Shown here in pieces: positions 1-13,400 of a DNA stretch of 64,000 bases (the stretch's first letter is position 1; each line of letters starts with the position of its first letter). A model generated the notes under the pieces. That model saw only the letters and a list, made by a program, of their open reading frames with translations. It was not told the origin of the DNA and made no database searches. The translations under genes and the position numbers were made by a program. Location: positions 20,572,878 to 20,636,877 of the forward strand of contig OY829326.1 in NCBI GenBank assembly GCA_963691655.1. Direction: 5' to 3'. The stretch comes from Toxonevra muliebris (taxonomy: Eukaryota; Arthropoda; Insecta; Diptera; Pallopteridae).

Positions 1-2530
1 GAGATAAGCTCAACTGTCTGTTGGATTGTTTGTCTGTTTGTCTGTGTGATTCTCTGTGTGCTTGCAAAGAAAAAACATCAATGAATGTATAGCCATGATT
101 GTCTGCAGCCATTTCTGATTTTGTTGTTGTTGTTTCCGTTCTGTTGCTACTCTTGTTGTTGCTGCTATTATTATTGAACAAGTGAAAAATAAAAAATTTA
201 AACTAATTTCTCTTGAGAATCATTGAAGAGTATTTCAATACAGAGCTACCTTTCCTCTATACACTCTCTTTTTCTACGGCAAACACAAAGTTTCTGTCTT
301 TCTCTCTCCCCCTTTATATGAATGTTTGTGCGTTGTTGCATTAGTATAACTGATGTGGTATTTATTTCTGTATTTAAGCATACAATTCTTAGGATCCTTT
401 AACAAGTTTGCATATTCTTGTTGGTAATTTTTTTTCATTATTTTGCTTGATTTTCCCTTCAATCCTTTTCTGTCTCTTATTGACAGTTTCATGTGTGCAA
501 AGTGAAAACCAAACTGTTTTTTATATATAGTATTGTGTGTGAGTTTATATGTTATCTTATGTGTGTTCTTATGTGCTCGCTATTACTCGTTATATTAGTT
601 TAAATTATACATTTAAAAATGAAAAGGTAAATTGAAAATCAAAGCACATTTTCGGTAGTGAAGAATTTGTATAATATTATGCGAAAATAGTTTTATCAAT
701 TCTAGGATGTAATTAAGGTTCGATGCCAGTAGAAAACAGTGCTGCATTTCAATACCGAAAAGTCAAATGGCGGTTAGGGTGAAATGATCAGTTACGTGAT
801 ATCACAACAGACCGTTTGTAGGTATAAGTATGTTCTGATGGGCAACCACTTAACCTAGTGTAAGCTTCCACTAGCAGACTGATAGTCCACTACTTAAAAT
901 ACCCTACACCTTTGTCAATTTGATGGTACCAAATGCCACTTTAAATTTTTCTTAGAATTCCATGGTTGATATTCCGAAATTAAGTTGTAATATCATTGGG
1001 TGTTCTTAAAATATTGATTAAAATTGATACTTCCAACAACTTACATCACAGTTCAGATTCTACAGAAATTATTAAGCTAAATTTTACAATAAAATTTAGA
1101 AAAACTACAGTACATTTTTTATTTTAAATTTATTAAAAATTAAAGCATTTGTTTTTTATATTTCGTATCACATAAAAAACAACTTGACATTTGTCATTCT
1201 TTTTGATAATTCATAGAAATTGTCATTTTACATTTGCATAAAACATTTTCTAAGCAACCGACCTTCTTAATACACTTTTGATTATTGTCTCTCTAGCATC
1301 ACTGCTGTCTGACTTACTGACTGCTATTGGTAAAGACATGCATACAAACTTACATACCTATGCCTATACACACATACATATACATACATTGATGTTAACA
1401 TCTATTTATGTACGAATATTTTCTTTTCGTTCTCCCTCAAAATGTATAATGTAATACTTTCTGACAATGTGTCGCTTAGTTGTTTAGACACTTGTCATAA
1501 ATTTAAAAAAAAAAGAAAAAAAAATGTATCTACTTGAAGCAGCTTTACTATAGACTTATGCACAAGTTTGTATGTACATATATATTTGCATGTCTGTCCT
1601 TTTAGCCTCTAAATATTCTGTTCTTTTATTATGGTCAGTTTTTTATTATTTTGGAATATATTTGGTTATTATTTTTTCTTGCCTTGCTTATACTATTTTT
1701 TGTTTGTCGTTTATTGTCGATTTTATATGCAAATTTACATAATTTCCTAATATTATTATATTTTTCTATGTTTATGCGTGAACATAAAGCGTAAAGATAA
1801 GAAATTCTTATTAAAGAATTAATAAAAGTAAAACATTTGCACGTAGTCACTTACAGTTTTTTAGGACTTTGGATTAGGATTTAATCTTTAAAATTAAATA
1901 GATTTTTTGTATGTTTAAAATATGTAGAATGAAAACCAAACCAAACCAAAAGGACATTGCAGACGTATGAATGATATCTAATTATGATGAATGTGTGGTC
2001 AACATATTTAAGTTTTATTGTAAAAAACAAACGACGCTTGAAGAATGACGCTTCTTTTTTAAATTATAATTCTTTTTGAGGTGAGCACTTAATATTAAAT
2101 TCTTAAAAAATATGAATGGAAACTTAAAAGTTATCTGTAAAACTTAGACCATAACACAAAACATTCAGTTAGAAATATTCATAATATTTCTCTTTGAAAA
2201 GGGTTTAGAGTTTGGCATGAGCCAAAGAGAAGCCCGTGTGGGCTAGAGCAGGGGTGACCATCAAAACTATTTTGGGAGTCAAGCAACAACAACAACAACA
2301 ATGATCGCAACATCACCTGTGACACAATGGCTGAATTCACGAAACTCATAAATTTCCAAAACAGTTGTAAAATTTTATTGTCAATGGCAACATTTTTAGT
2401 GAGCAAGCGCCATTTTCGGTTGTGAAAAATTTGTATGATACTTTCCATCGGTTGATTTGTGCACAGCGGCTTATGTTTATCTATTTCTTCTATATATATT
2501 ATTTTTGTTTATTATATTCATATTAACGGC
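1..2530. other. AT-rich noncoding stretch
   Basis: No coding region can be supported. The stretch holds poly-A/T runs, (TGTT)n-like low complexity near 20-60 and 120-160, and TACATA-type simple repeats near 1340-1390 and 2570-2610. A short motif near 640-675 recurs near 2405-2440 in the same orientation with a few mismatches, which suggests an old dispersed repeat. A possible hAT-type terminus lies at 2249 and is listed separately. The small open frames present are low-complexity or lack any family resemblance. Confidence 0.6.
2249..2300 (+). repeat. Terminus-like fragment of a dispersed repeat, (CAA)n-adjacent
   Basis: The sequence CAGGGGTGACCAT at 2249 is followed by about 25 bases and a (CAA)n run. 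The same order, CAGGGATGACCAT plus a similar spacer plus (CAA)n, occurs at 59629 in the same orientation. A CAGGG start is usual for hAT-type inverted termini, but I could not find a matching opposite end or a target duplication. The hAT assignment is therefore only inference. Shared sequence at the two sites is what is seen directly. Confidence 0.4.
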
Positions 2531-2532
2531 AT

Positions 2533-2575
2533 AGGTTAGGTTAGGTTTGGAAGGCGTGTGCGAATGTATATACAT

Positions 2576-2606
<31 letters not shown>

Positions 2607-3830
2607 CATAAACCCGCACTTCCACTCGGAGACTTTGTATTGTACATTGTGATTGCCCATTTAATTACCCGGATGAGGCACGTCTCTAACCACGGTTTCC
2701 TTCAGCAGTCCAGGTAATGTCTTTATTGAACCATTTGGTTCTCCGGATGAAATTAAGAAGATCCGTTATCTTTGTTAGACTATTGAAAAAGCGCAACCCC
2801 AAACATTGGAGTCTGCTCATCTGCAGCCTTGGACATTGACATAGAAAGTGCAGAATCGATTCTGTCTCTTCTTCATCATGACAACTTCTGCACAGTCAGC
2901 TCGTTGGAATGCGCCACCGTTGAAGCATTGGTGCAATAGCACAATGTCCAGTTATAACTCCTGTGAGCAGACGTGCTGCAGATTTGTTGTGCCCTAAGAG
3001 GACATTTGTCCTCTTTCTATCTAACCTTGGCCACAAGACCGGTGAAGTTTAGTCCAAGCGTCATTTGACACCGCTATGGTGTACTCGTCTATTTTCCTAA
3101 ATAGTTCACACATCTGAGATTGTATAGAGGTATCCGCCTAGTTAATGTCCATTTCAGAGCCCCTTCTGGCCATTTCATCTGCTATTTCGTTCCCTTCAAT
3201 ATTGCTATGTCCAGGAACCCAGCAGAGAGTGCTCAATGGCCATCAGTGAAGCACGACATTTCTTTACAATCTCCGATTTAACTATTTTGGATTCTATTGC
3301 CTTCATTGCAGCCTGACTGTCAGTAAAGATAGTGATATTCGAAATCGGACTGAAGAACGCTGCAGCTGTCAGGAAGACGATACGACCGCCTTAGCTGCAG
3401 GTCTTCGGAGTAGAGACCAGCTCCAGTTCCATTCTCCATCTTTGAGCCATCGGTAAATATGGTAATACCAGCATTACCTGTTACCGAACCCGACTCCCAG
3501 TCTTCCCTGGTTGGATAAAGAGTTGGAATTCTAGTAATAAAATCTAAATTTGAAGTCATATAATCCGTGGCTACATCTAAGTCAGCTTTGATTCCATTTT
3601 GACCCCTCCGCTTTATCTAACTCAAAATTGTAGAGTGTCCATAGTTTGCTGATCTCCACACGTTGGATTCTCTTAGTCTAAGAGCTCCTTTTGCGGCACA
3701 GCCTTGAACAAACACCCGTAACGGTAAGAGATGAAATATCATATTCAGACCTTCCTGAGGTGTACTAATTACAGTCCCTGAGATCCCCAGGCTTATTAAC
3801 GCCATAGTCAAATATACTTTGCAAAAACAT
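2533..3830 (-). pseudogene. 3' part of non-LTR retrotransposon ORF2 (RT end, RNase H, CCHC knuckle), decayed
   Basis: Read on the minus strand, the segment begins (3811 to about 3617) with the linker after the reverse transcriptase, including a TPQEGLNMIFHLLPL-like helix and an ALRLR motif ending at YGHSTIL. Next comes an RNase H domain (about 3560-3320) with FTDGSKMENGTGAGLY, and further on the TDSQAAMKAI and WVPGHSNIEGNEIAD motifs in other frames. A C-terminal CRSCHDEEETE...CQCP zinc knuckle follows (about 2900-2800). Several frameshifts and stops separate these blocks. A 3' UTR then ends near 2533 at an AACCTAACCTAACC tail. The copy is 5'-truncated near 3830. RNase H placed after RT indicates an I/R1/LOA-type non-LTR element rather than an LTR element; the exact clade is not resolved. 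The same 3' UTR recurs at 15465-15563 plus 16681-16720. Confidence 0.85.
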
Positions 3831-6800
3831 TAAATTATTTATATTTATTACTTAAGGCGAAAAATAGTAAAAAAAAGTAAAAGTTACAATAGTGTCGACG
3901 GTTATTCGATTGTAACATATGAGGTGCCAAACGAGATAGGAAAAAACAACAAAGACGTCAGTACCGAAATTGTTTGGTTGCCATTTAATTCAAAGTCTGG
4001 AAAAATGTTTAAATTCATGTACATATTATATGTGTACGAAAATCCTGAGAGGGTTAAAACTACGCTTGTGACATAAAATAATCAAGTTGTAGAGTTGTCA
4101 TTTATCCCATTTTCATCGAAATTTTCTTGAATTCAAAAATAAATACTAATCAAATAAATAACTTGCTGACGTCAATTCAATCAAATCATTGTGGTTTTGT
4201 CTCCAATATTTGGCCTTGCATATAAAAAGTTCTATAATTTCAAGTGTGTGCTCTTAATTTTTTGTCTATTGGTTGGAAATTTTATTTGTTTACTTTGCAA
4301 CCTAAAAATTACGTCACTCTTAATGGGGTTTGCTAAGAAAATTGATGAATAAATATTATTGCTCTTGAAGTATTTGAAGGACACTAAAAATATTTAAATA
4401 TTTTCATATTTTAACCCATTATTGTTTAGAATAAAAGGAAACAAAGTATAATAATATTTACTAGCTAGTCAATAGAAAAGAAAGAAAAAGTTTCATTGGT
4501 GGCAATTTTGTTAAGAAGTTATAAAAGTTTCAATTAAAATTTGATATGAACAAAGTGATTCAAAGATATTTGATATTTTTACATAATTGAGGTATTATTG
4601 AAAATTTTTAATAAAACTGTTCTCATTTCTAAGGATTTTTATATAGACTTCAAGTTTTTTTCGGTTACTCGGCTTGTTTGTAGGCTGTTAAACAAAATCA
4701 ACTAAGGGGTGAGTTCAATTTTGAAACTAAAATGTTCAGAACAGGTTACTTTAAAAAGAAATAATACATTTGTAAATAACTGAAGCCTAATTTTTGAGTA
4801 AGATAGAATTTTTAAAACGTTTTAAGAAATAACAGAATCAAAACAATCAAAAAATGCTTCAAGCCCAATATACTCATATAATACAACAATAACAAAAGAA
4901 TAAAGCAACATCAACAAAGTTTCTTTGTTTCTTTGTTATGGTTATTGTTGCTGTAATTAACTCATCTAACTTGATTACCGTCATTTCCGTGCGTTCTTAA
5001 CACACATACCTACAGACACAACACAAAAAAAACTTTTTTTGAGCCAAATCGAATAACCGCTGTTGTTGTTGGGCAACAATGTGTACTTTTGACAGCACGG
5101 TAATTCAATTTTCAATATATTTAATAATACAGAAGACAATGTGAAAACAACAGTAACAATGATAAATAATGTTAACAATAAAATAATAAAAAAAAAAATT
5201 CACAACATACATACATAGAATGCCCTCATAATTTATATTCAAGGAAATGAAACATATTTTTTGATGGAGAAGAGAAACTTGTCTCGTACTCTTTTAGGTA
5301 TCTTTCTCCTGTCTAATGAAATAACAAATAAAGACAACAAAAGTGAGAAGAAACAAAAATATAACTGTTTAAATGAGAATAAACAAAACACAACAAAATA
5401 ATGAAAGACAATAACAACAACAAGAACAAACTACCTCCGGCGACTATTTTGTCTTGTCTTCTCTAATTTTTTAAAACATTACTCTCTCTCCACACTTGGA
5501 CTCACTCTCGTACTTTGATTCTTTCGTCCTCTTATTCACTCTTTCTTATCTGTTTTGCAAAAAAAAAAAAAACGAAGAGGCTTCTGTTTTTAACGTTACT
5601 ACTAAAATTACTGCTGGTGGGTCTATATTTACCAACAACAAAAACGCACCACAACAATGCGTGTAGATGTATACATAAACGTATGAATATATATGTTTGT
5701 GTGCATGTTTTTTTGTATTTGCGTGTATATGTATGTATTTGAATGTATGCGTATGCGTGCGTGCATGAACATCTCGTGTCCTTTCAACATTTCTTAAGGG
5801 ATTTATAAGCATTTTTCATTTGATTATAATATCTTTATTCATTTTTAAAGAATATTTTACTGCTGTTTGCACATAAAAATTGACAATGTACAGCCACAAC
5901 AATAACAACAACAGCAGCAGCAAAAATAACAATAGAGCAAAGAGCATGTATACATAATAGCGGCGGGTGACTCTCCCAGAGGGGAGTATACTTGAAAATT
6001 TTAGAAAGTAGCCAGAACAACAACAAAAATATATATCCATATTTAACTATATGAAAAATTTGTGGTATGAGAAATATTTCTTCATCGCTTGTTTGCGTGT
6101 TTGTATTAATTTTCTTGTTGTTGTTATTATTTTGTATATTAGTTCACTTGAAGTAAATTTTATTAAAAGAAAATGTATGTCTACACACAGATATTAAGAG
6201 GCACATGCACTCACATACACAGATACACACATACATACATAATACATAAATAAATCAACAACAGCTTTATCATTATTAGTTCTGATTATTGTACATATGT
6301 ATGTATGCTATTGCATAAATCACAATTGCGAGCAAACGATCGTTCACGAAAATTGCTAACGTTTGTCAAATTTTTAGCCAATAATGCGGGAATTAAACAG
6401 CATTTCTCTTTTGCCAAACAACAACAGCTTCAATTACCAGTTTTCCTCTTGTTTTTCTAATTTTTTGCTTACTTTATTTCTTGCACTGATACTTATTCTC
6501 GACGAATATCGCCGTTAATGTTGTTGTTTCATTGGTTAAAATTTTCATCTCAATATTTGCTTATTGCTGTTGGTGCTGCTGTCGTTGCTGTTGTTTCTGT
6601 TGCTGTTGTTATGCTTTTGTTGCTCTTGCTATTTTTTTTCCTGTTTGCTGCTGCTGCTGTTATTATTATAATCCTATGTAAAGCGCGTGGAATTTCGATT
6701 TTCCTGAGGGTAACATGAGATTTATTCGCTTGAATTTTACTTGTATTTTTGTTGTTGTTGTACTTTTATATTGCCAGTTGTGAAGGAAAGTATGAAGCAG

Positions 6801-7600
6801 GTAGAAAAAGGTAAAATAAGATTTTTGCATAAGCATAGCTTTGCGCTTGCTAATGCTAAAAGGGGATTACATTGTATTTAATGACAGTGGCAAGTACACG
6901 GGGAGAAGAAAATCATCGTTTGAAAATCATAAAAATTTTGAGTAGTAGTCAAACTGCTACAGCTGAGTCGGCAATATAAAAATTTAAATGAAAATGCATT
7001 ATCCCTTTTGAAAAAATGCTTGTTTGTGCTACTGTCCTACATATCTGCTCGTATGTATATGTGTATTTATGTTTTAGTATTCCTAGCTCTACATTGTAGA
7101 GTATTTGGTATTGTTAAAATATTTGAAATTTTACCGAAATTCTGTACGCCATATTGTAGTTTTCTTGTTGTTTTTTGCATATTCAAAATCATTTCAAAAG
7201 TATTTTAATTAATTTCCAGCTGTATATCATTTCCACTGATGCTTCTATTAATAAATGAATTTGTATTTTGTGTATTTTGTATGGTGGTGTTGGAATATAA
7301 ATATTTATTGAATTATTTATTTCATTCTTTCATAAATAATTGCTCAGCATACTTTAGATTTCTTAGATTTTATTGAAATTTATTCATCTACCAGAAAATT
7401 AATTTTTCCTATTCATACACCCATACGTATGAGTGATATTGTTTTAATCTTTTCAATAATTGCTATTCTATTAAGGAATATATTCCAGGCTCTCAAAATG
7501 AAATAAAATTTTATAAGCTAACTTCTTCTTGATGTACTGCTATCTTTTGTGAAGCACAGGGAATGACAAATTTCGTATATTTTTTTCTTGGGGCCAAAAT
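3831..7600. other. Noncoding, simple-repeat-rich stretch
   Basis: No gene is supported. It contains poly-A/T tracts, (CAA)/(GTT)-type runs near 4910-4970, 5400-5440, 5890-5930 and 6575-6660, and mixed TGTATG/TACATA repeats near 5660-5760 and 6190-6310. The hydrophobic small frames here (for example 6518-6718) are translations of GTTGCTGTT-type repeats and carry no recognisable domain. Confidence 0.6.
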
Positions 7601-7635
7601 ACATTTGATTCGTCCTTCAAGACACACATAGTCAG

Positions 7636-8150
7636 TAGTATATAGACTGATCCAAAACAGAAGAAAGAGCTGGTGTCGGTGTATATGAAACAAGGACCAA
7701 ATACTCAGAACCAATGCGGTAGACTCCAAGCATCCTCTAAGCTGAGATCCTGTTTTAAAACTACGTGCTTATGTCCAAAGAAAAACCTCGAACTTCGGTG
7801 GAACAGTAATATTTCCAGACACCAAGCCGACATTAAAGCAATTAGCTCCTTACAGGTATCTTCACGGTTAGTACTTAACGAATTATGTGTGATTGAGAAA
7901 TTAGTGGAAAGAGTGAAGAAAAAAACAGTACAATATCCTATCTAAAAGAACTGCTCAATATCTTAAGCTAAGAATAAATAACATAAGAATGGTTACAGGT
8001 TTACTCACAGGACATTGCAAATTTGGGTCACATCTTAAGACTTTAGGTATTGCACAAGATAGTATCTGTTGAAGCAACAGTATTAAAAGTATTGAAATAT
8101 CGGAACACATTCTCCTAAAGTGCGAAATGCTAATTTTTAGAAGAAAAAAT
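7636..8150 (+). pseudogene. Non-LTR retrotransposon RNase H/C-terminal remnant
   Basis: Pieces of an RNase H domain appear in shifting frames: a degenerate TDPK start with TEERAGVGVYE in a neighbouring frame (about 7650-7690), then HQADIKAISSLQVSSRLV (about 7820-7875), which corresponds to the DSQAAIKAL region of LINE RNase H domains. Downstream (about 7985-8145) come a MVTGLLTGHCKFGSHLKTLGI stretch, IAQDSIC and EHILLKCEML, which match the usual C-terminal region before and within the zinc knuckle. Frameshifts and stops make it a dead fragment. It is related to the 2533-3830 element by domain order but is clearly divergent from it. Confidence 0.7.
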
Positions 8151-8389
8151 ATCTGACTTATTATTGGCTTGAGCCTTAGCTCATTATTAATCAGTCAATC
8201 AGTCAATAGACAACGAAACCACTTGTTGGGAACTCTATGGGGAATTAAACGAGTTAGTCAATGTGGTAATAGGGAGAAAGGTATTTTGTCAGGACGATGA
8301 GGCAATGCTTAAGAGAGTTGAGAAAAAATTAGCTGGAGTCTGCAAGATCAACTTCAATGCCTGCATGTCGATAAAACTGAAAAGAACTT

Positions 8390-8625
8390 ATGGTCTGAAC
8401 TTTGATCTTTTTTCGAACCAAATTTTAAACTAAAAATTGGAATGGTTTTGTAAACTTGAACTTTAGTGTGAATTTTAGTCTTTTTTTGATCTAAATTTGG
8501 GTCTAGTTAAAGAGAAGATGGAGAAGATTTTTGATTTGCATTTGTTTTAAACTTAAGTCTAAATTTTATTCTGAACTTTGATTTGATTTTTGGTCTGAAG
8601 TTTGGTCTGAAATTAAGCCTTTTTA
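8390..8625 (+). repeat. Degenerate about 12-bp tandem repeat, block 1
   Basis: The stretch is built of imperfect units around GTCTGAATTTTG (variants such as TCTAAATTTTAG and TCTGAACTTTGA). A second block of the same unit family lies at 8975-9195, on the far side of a LINE fragment. The open frame on the minus strand here, with repeated RPNFRPK/KFRIKFR-type residues, is a translation of the repeat and not a gene. Confidence 0.7.
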
Positions 8626-8639
8626 CAGAATGAAAATTC

Positions 8640-8950
8640 GTACCCTTACAAGGCTTCTTACAGGACTCTGTTTTCTTTAGTATTATCTTAAGAAGTTGGA
8701 TACATCGCAATACGATTCTTGTCGACTATATATTGAAGACATGGAAACATCTGGACGCATACTATGCGAATGCCTAGCTGTTGTAAGGTGTAAATATTTT
8801 TGCCTCGGATCTTTTACCTCGATCATGGGACCTTCGGAGATATGTGGCATAAAACCCCGCACAATTCTTAGACTCATCAATAGTCTTGTCTTAATTTGGA
8901 ACTATGTTGAAACTAAGTGCTGCACAGAAGATGTTCGCAGTGCACCATAG
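8640..8950 (+). pseudogene. Non-LTR retrotransposon C-terminal fragment (CCHC region and tail)
   Basis: The reading at 8696-8945 has DSCRLYIEDMETSGRILCEC followed by LAVVRCKYFCLGSF and later CGIKPRTILRLINSL. These match the C-terminal end of RNase H-bearing insect LINEs: zinc knuckle, a CLGxxF motif and an LLxFIN helix. The knuckle is damaged, since the expected histidine before ILCEC is replaced by arginine. A LTRLLTGL-like stretch lies just upstream (about 8643) in another frame. The fragment is flanked on both sides by the same degenerate 12-bp repeat. Confidence 0.75.
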
Positions 8951-8974
8951 TTTGTCAAATAATAACAATAAGTC

Positions 8975-9195
8975 TGAATTTTGGTAAGAATACCGGTATG
9001 ATTTTTGATTTGGCTTTAATTTGAGTTTTGGTCTGAGTTTTGAGTTTGAGGTTTGGTCTAAGTTTTAGTCTGAAATTCAGCCTGAACTTTGGTTTGCGAC
9101 TGTTTTAATTTTTGGCCTGAGTTTTAACCTGAGTTTTGATCTGAATATCGGTCTGCTTTTGGTTTGAATTTTGATCTGAGTATTGATTTAACTTT
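8975..9195 (+). repeat. Degenerate about 12-bp tandem repeat, block 2
   Basis: Units around GTCTGAATTTTG continue here (GTCTGAGTTTTG, TCTGAACTTTGG, TCTGAATATCGG and similar). It matches the unit of block 1 at 8390-8625, so the two are probably parts of one original array. Confidence 0.7.
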
Positions 9196-9199
9196 AGAG

Positions 9200-10060
9200 T
9201 ACTTAGAAACCAGAGAGTATCAAACTTTGGGAAAAACTGCAAAAGAAATTAAAAATGACTTGGTCACGTATTGAGGAAACCATCAGTTAGCGTCAGTACC
9301 TCAAGATATAGACGTTTGAGTTTGAAATGCAGGAATTTATGAGACTCTAAGCACCTGAAAAAAGCAAAAAGAATTTTTATTAAAAAATAGTGCAGTACTT
9401 TGCATTTGTTCTTTAACATTAAAATTAAATGGTTTAAAGTTGCACTTTCACTAAAAATGTTCATCTTATGGTTGGTTTGATATATTGATTTAAAGTATTC
9501 ACGTACTTATTTAATCATAAAAGATTGTTAAGTTTGTGTATTTTATTTCCGAGTTATTGATAGTAGCTGCAATTTTTTACATACAATAAAAATCGGCGTC
9601 TCTGGGGAAAACATAGCTCCAGCGATAAGTAGAAGAAGATGGAGTAATGGTACCTATTTCTATCATTTTTCTTGGATAGTTCTATTCAGAATGTTTGAAA
9701 TCTTGCCATCAAAAAAGAATGTGGATCTAATTATTAAAAAAAAGTATTGAAGATGTAAGAATATTTTGATTTCCCAGCCTGTTTTATTTTCTTTTCATGA
9801 ACTTTTGTTCTCTGTGAGATAAAGGGCCGACATAAAACATTTCCACAGAGTACAATCCTTGGCAATAACTTATATTGCTTTGGAAGTTTCTTAATCGTGA
9901 GTTGGAGTTATTTCGGAAAAAAATTTCAGCTGTTTGTATTTAGCCCCGACTTGTAGTTGGAATTAAGTATTGGTTACTTTAGGTGAACGGAGATCACAGT
10001 TGAGTTTCATACTTTGCAGAGCTTGTAAAAGGAGCATCAAGATTTTATGATATTTTTATA
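9200..10060. other. Noncoding stretch, nothing recognised
   Basis: AT-rich unique-looking sequence with no supported gene, inverted repeat or tandem repeat that I could see. Confidence 0.5.
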
Positions 10061-10062
10061 TA

Positions 10063-10476
10063 CAGTATGTAACAAAATTGAGTAAATAAAGGAAAATTTT
10101 TGGGACATGAAAAATAGGTCGAAAAAGGCGTCAAATTAAAAAATGACAACCTTTTGCTGTACCAATAAATATTATCTGCTTTCAAAAATTCTTGTTGCAT
10201 TACATTTGTACACTCAAGGAGAAATAAAAGAGCTGTGAAATTAAAAAAAAACCTTTCGTTAAAAGATTTTCAATTTATTGTCGAAATTTCGGTATTTTCA
10301 AGACCCTTTTGGAACTAGAAGGAGTTAGGTGATCTCAAAAATTTGTTTCCACTTTTACTCATCTGGATCAGAAAAAACTTTACTACGCTGATACTTTTTA
10401 ATTTGATGCCATTTTTTGGCTTTTTTTCATGTCCCAAAAATATCCCTACATTTGTTCAAATTTTGTTACTTACGGC
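10063..10476. mobile_element. MITE with about 85-bp imperfect inverted ends
   Basis: The left end, starting CAGTATGTAACAAAATT, contains TTTTTGGGACATGAAAAA and a GGCGTCAAATTAAAAA block. Reversed and complemented, the right end shows GTAAGTAACAAAATTT, the same TTTTTGGGACATGAAAAA and TGGCATCAAATTAAAAA, in the same order. The arms are imperfect over about 85 bases and the body has no coding capacity. A TA precedes the left end, but the right flank does not give a clean duplication, so the superfamily is unclear. Positions 10272-10345 are shared with 59747-59820. Confidence 0.65.
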
Positions 10477-10479
10477 ATG

Positions 10480-13400
10480 TCATCTCAACCATTAAAAACA
10501 GTCATCGAGGCAGGTGCCTCCTGCGTTAAAGTTTAAATTCGCTACATTCACCTTTGAGCTAACTTTTCTAGAGTTTTCCCTCCTCAATTTGATATCCTCT
10601 ATCTCCTTGTAATATAATTGCTGATCTTCCAACTCAACGTAAGCCTTGTGGATTTAATTTTAAATGCCAGTTTATCAAGGATTTACTTTACGATTTTTTC
10701 ACAACATCGTTAATCTTATTATACATGCGGGTGTATCTTTACGATGTTAAATATGTAATTATTGGCGTAATCGAGATCTTCTTTCTATTAGCAAGATTCT
10801 AATCTATCAACGATGACCGTCTATATATCTAGAAAAAAACATCGTTAAGGATAATAAAATATATTTCTGAGAAAATCATTCATTAAAATAAAAGACAATT
10901 GAACTTCAACATAATAAAATTTAAAATTTTTTATTGCATTACTGAAATATTACAGCTGTTTTGTAGAACTGTCAATTTTTACTGATTACTTAACCTCAAT
11001 TACCAACATGATTTGATGCTAACATATACATAACAAAATAAAAATTTGTATCTTTATTGTAAGCGATTACTTTTTTTTTTTTTACTAACTATAAGCGAAT
11101 ATTGCAAAAATTCAAATATAAAAAATTTTTCCTCAAGAAAAATATAAATAACAAAAATGCATTGAAATATTTCCAAACTATCTATCCAAATTTTACTTTT
11201 GATAAAAAATATTGCGCAGAAAATCAAGATGAAAAACTACTACAAATTCTTGCTGTAAATAATTTTCCATCATATTCTATAGAAAAAAATTCAGTTTCAC
11301 TTTCCACTGTTTCAGTCGCTTTGCCTTCACTCACTGTTACTATAGTCAACACGCTATGCTGAGCTCTACTATTTTGAACTCTATAAGTTGTATGTAGGTA
11401 CTACTTCTTGAATTTGTTGAATTTGTTGCTTTTATTATGCGAAATATTGATTTTTCTTTTTCTTTTTTGTTTTTTGTTTTCTAGTCTTTTATACCCAAAA
11501 AATGTTAACAAAAGTTGGCAGATAAAGAAAAGAAAAAAATAAAAGTAAAAAATAAAATAAAATAAGAAAAAGTGAAGGGCAAAAAAGTTCATCATCGTTG
11601 AATTTCAAATTTCATAGTATACATGGGTTATGTGTGTGTGAGAGAAGAGTGGGAGAGTAAGCTGCTATGCCATTATGTTTTGGAAGCGGAAGAAGAGACA
11701 ATCGATGTAGAAGAAGAGAAATCATATAGAAATAGCAGAAACTGAAGGCAGTAAAAGTAGTAACAGTTTTTCACAGCAGTAGCAGTAAAAACCAAAAAAA
11801 AAAAAAGAAAAAAAAAATTAAAGAACGAGCTTAAAAAATATATGAAATAAAATACATTGCATACTTTAAGGCTGCCGCATGCTAGTACTTGTACTTAAAT
11901 ATTAAAGATTTCGAAGCAAAGTAGTTTATGAAAAAAGTGAGAAGCAGTAGAAAAAATGTTTATGAAACGCTAGAAATTATTATTATTTTTTTATTATGTT
12001 AACGAAAATTGGCAAAGATAATTTTCAATTTCACGCACCCACTATCAATTTTTTTCTCGCAAGCAATATATTAGCGATTTTGTTTTGTTAATAAGTTTTT
12101 GTTGCCAATTTTTTTTTTTCAATTTAAAAAAAATTAATTTTTTACTTGACTGCAGCATTTTCAATTTTAATGCGTAAGTCTGCTGCTTTGGAAAAACGAA
12201 AAATGAAGTTAAATTTTTAGTTGATTTCCTTTTTTATACTCGTACATATTTTTACGGTGTTGCTTATTTTTTTGTTGCTGTTATTATTGTCGCTGATGGT
12301 TTACGTGCAGAAAATATCAAAAATATTTTGTTTGTATATTTTGCTTTTTTTGTTGTTTTATTTTGCACAATTTTGTGCTTTCTCGAGTTGTAAAAATGTT
12401 TTTGTTTTTTTTTTTTAGAATTTGTTTTATATAGTTATATATGCAATGCGAAAATATTCAAAGTCACACTTGCAATTTGTGCCTTTTGTTCTACTTCAAT
12501 TTGATAGCATTTGTTTGGTGTGAATTTGTGTGTGTGTGTGGTCTTAGCTTACACTCTTTCACATTCATATATACATAGGTATATTTCATAAATGAATTAG
12601 TGTGTTTGGGTGTGTATTTCTGATATTCGCATAAATTTTCTACACACACGCAATACACAGAAAAAGGGTTTCCTTTTTTCCACATAATACTCTAAAGTTG
12701 ATTTACGTGGTTTTTGGGAGCACATTTTTGTGCTAGTCTTGGTTTTTGTTATAAGAAATTTGTATTTTTAGACTTTTTGTTTTGCTTAGATGTAGCTATA
12801 CGCACACACACGCATGTACGCACTCACAATTTACTCTCACACTCACTCACTCTGCACATGCAAAATGGAAATTGAAATCTAAATTCAGGTTTAGGTTCAT
12901 GCTTGTGTATATTTTTCAGTTATGCTGGTTGAGATTTTCATGCTGAATGCCAATGTTATTAAATTTGCCGAGGGAAAAAAAGCAAGAATATGTTATTAAA
13001 TTTCGAGTGGCTTAGATGCAGGCACTTCATGGCGTATGAGTGTTTAAGAATTTTTTTTTTGATTGTAAGGGTGGTTTTGCTTTAATCATTTTTTCAATTA
13101 TGAAATACATACTTACATTTATTTACATTTGTGCAAATTGTTATAATTTTGTAAAGTATTTTGTGTTTAGCTTTTAATTTCCGTTTCCTCTTACAATGGC
13201 ATTTAATTCAAAATATTTAATATCACCATTTTTGCAAAAATTTCTCTTAATATTTTTATTTTGTAATTTTTTTTTCTAACTTGCATACTTTTTTAATATT
13301 CCCAACTGCAGTAGCAGCCACAGTAACAGCAACTGCATGACCTACTTGTCTCTGTATGTGGAAATATTGTGGCAACTCTTAACTTCCGTTTCCGCTTGAG

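Noticed and set aside
8507..8710. A basic repeat protein on the minus strand (RPNFRPK-like repeats)
   Set aside because: It is the translation of the degenerate 12-bp array at 8390-8625.
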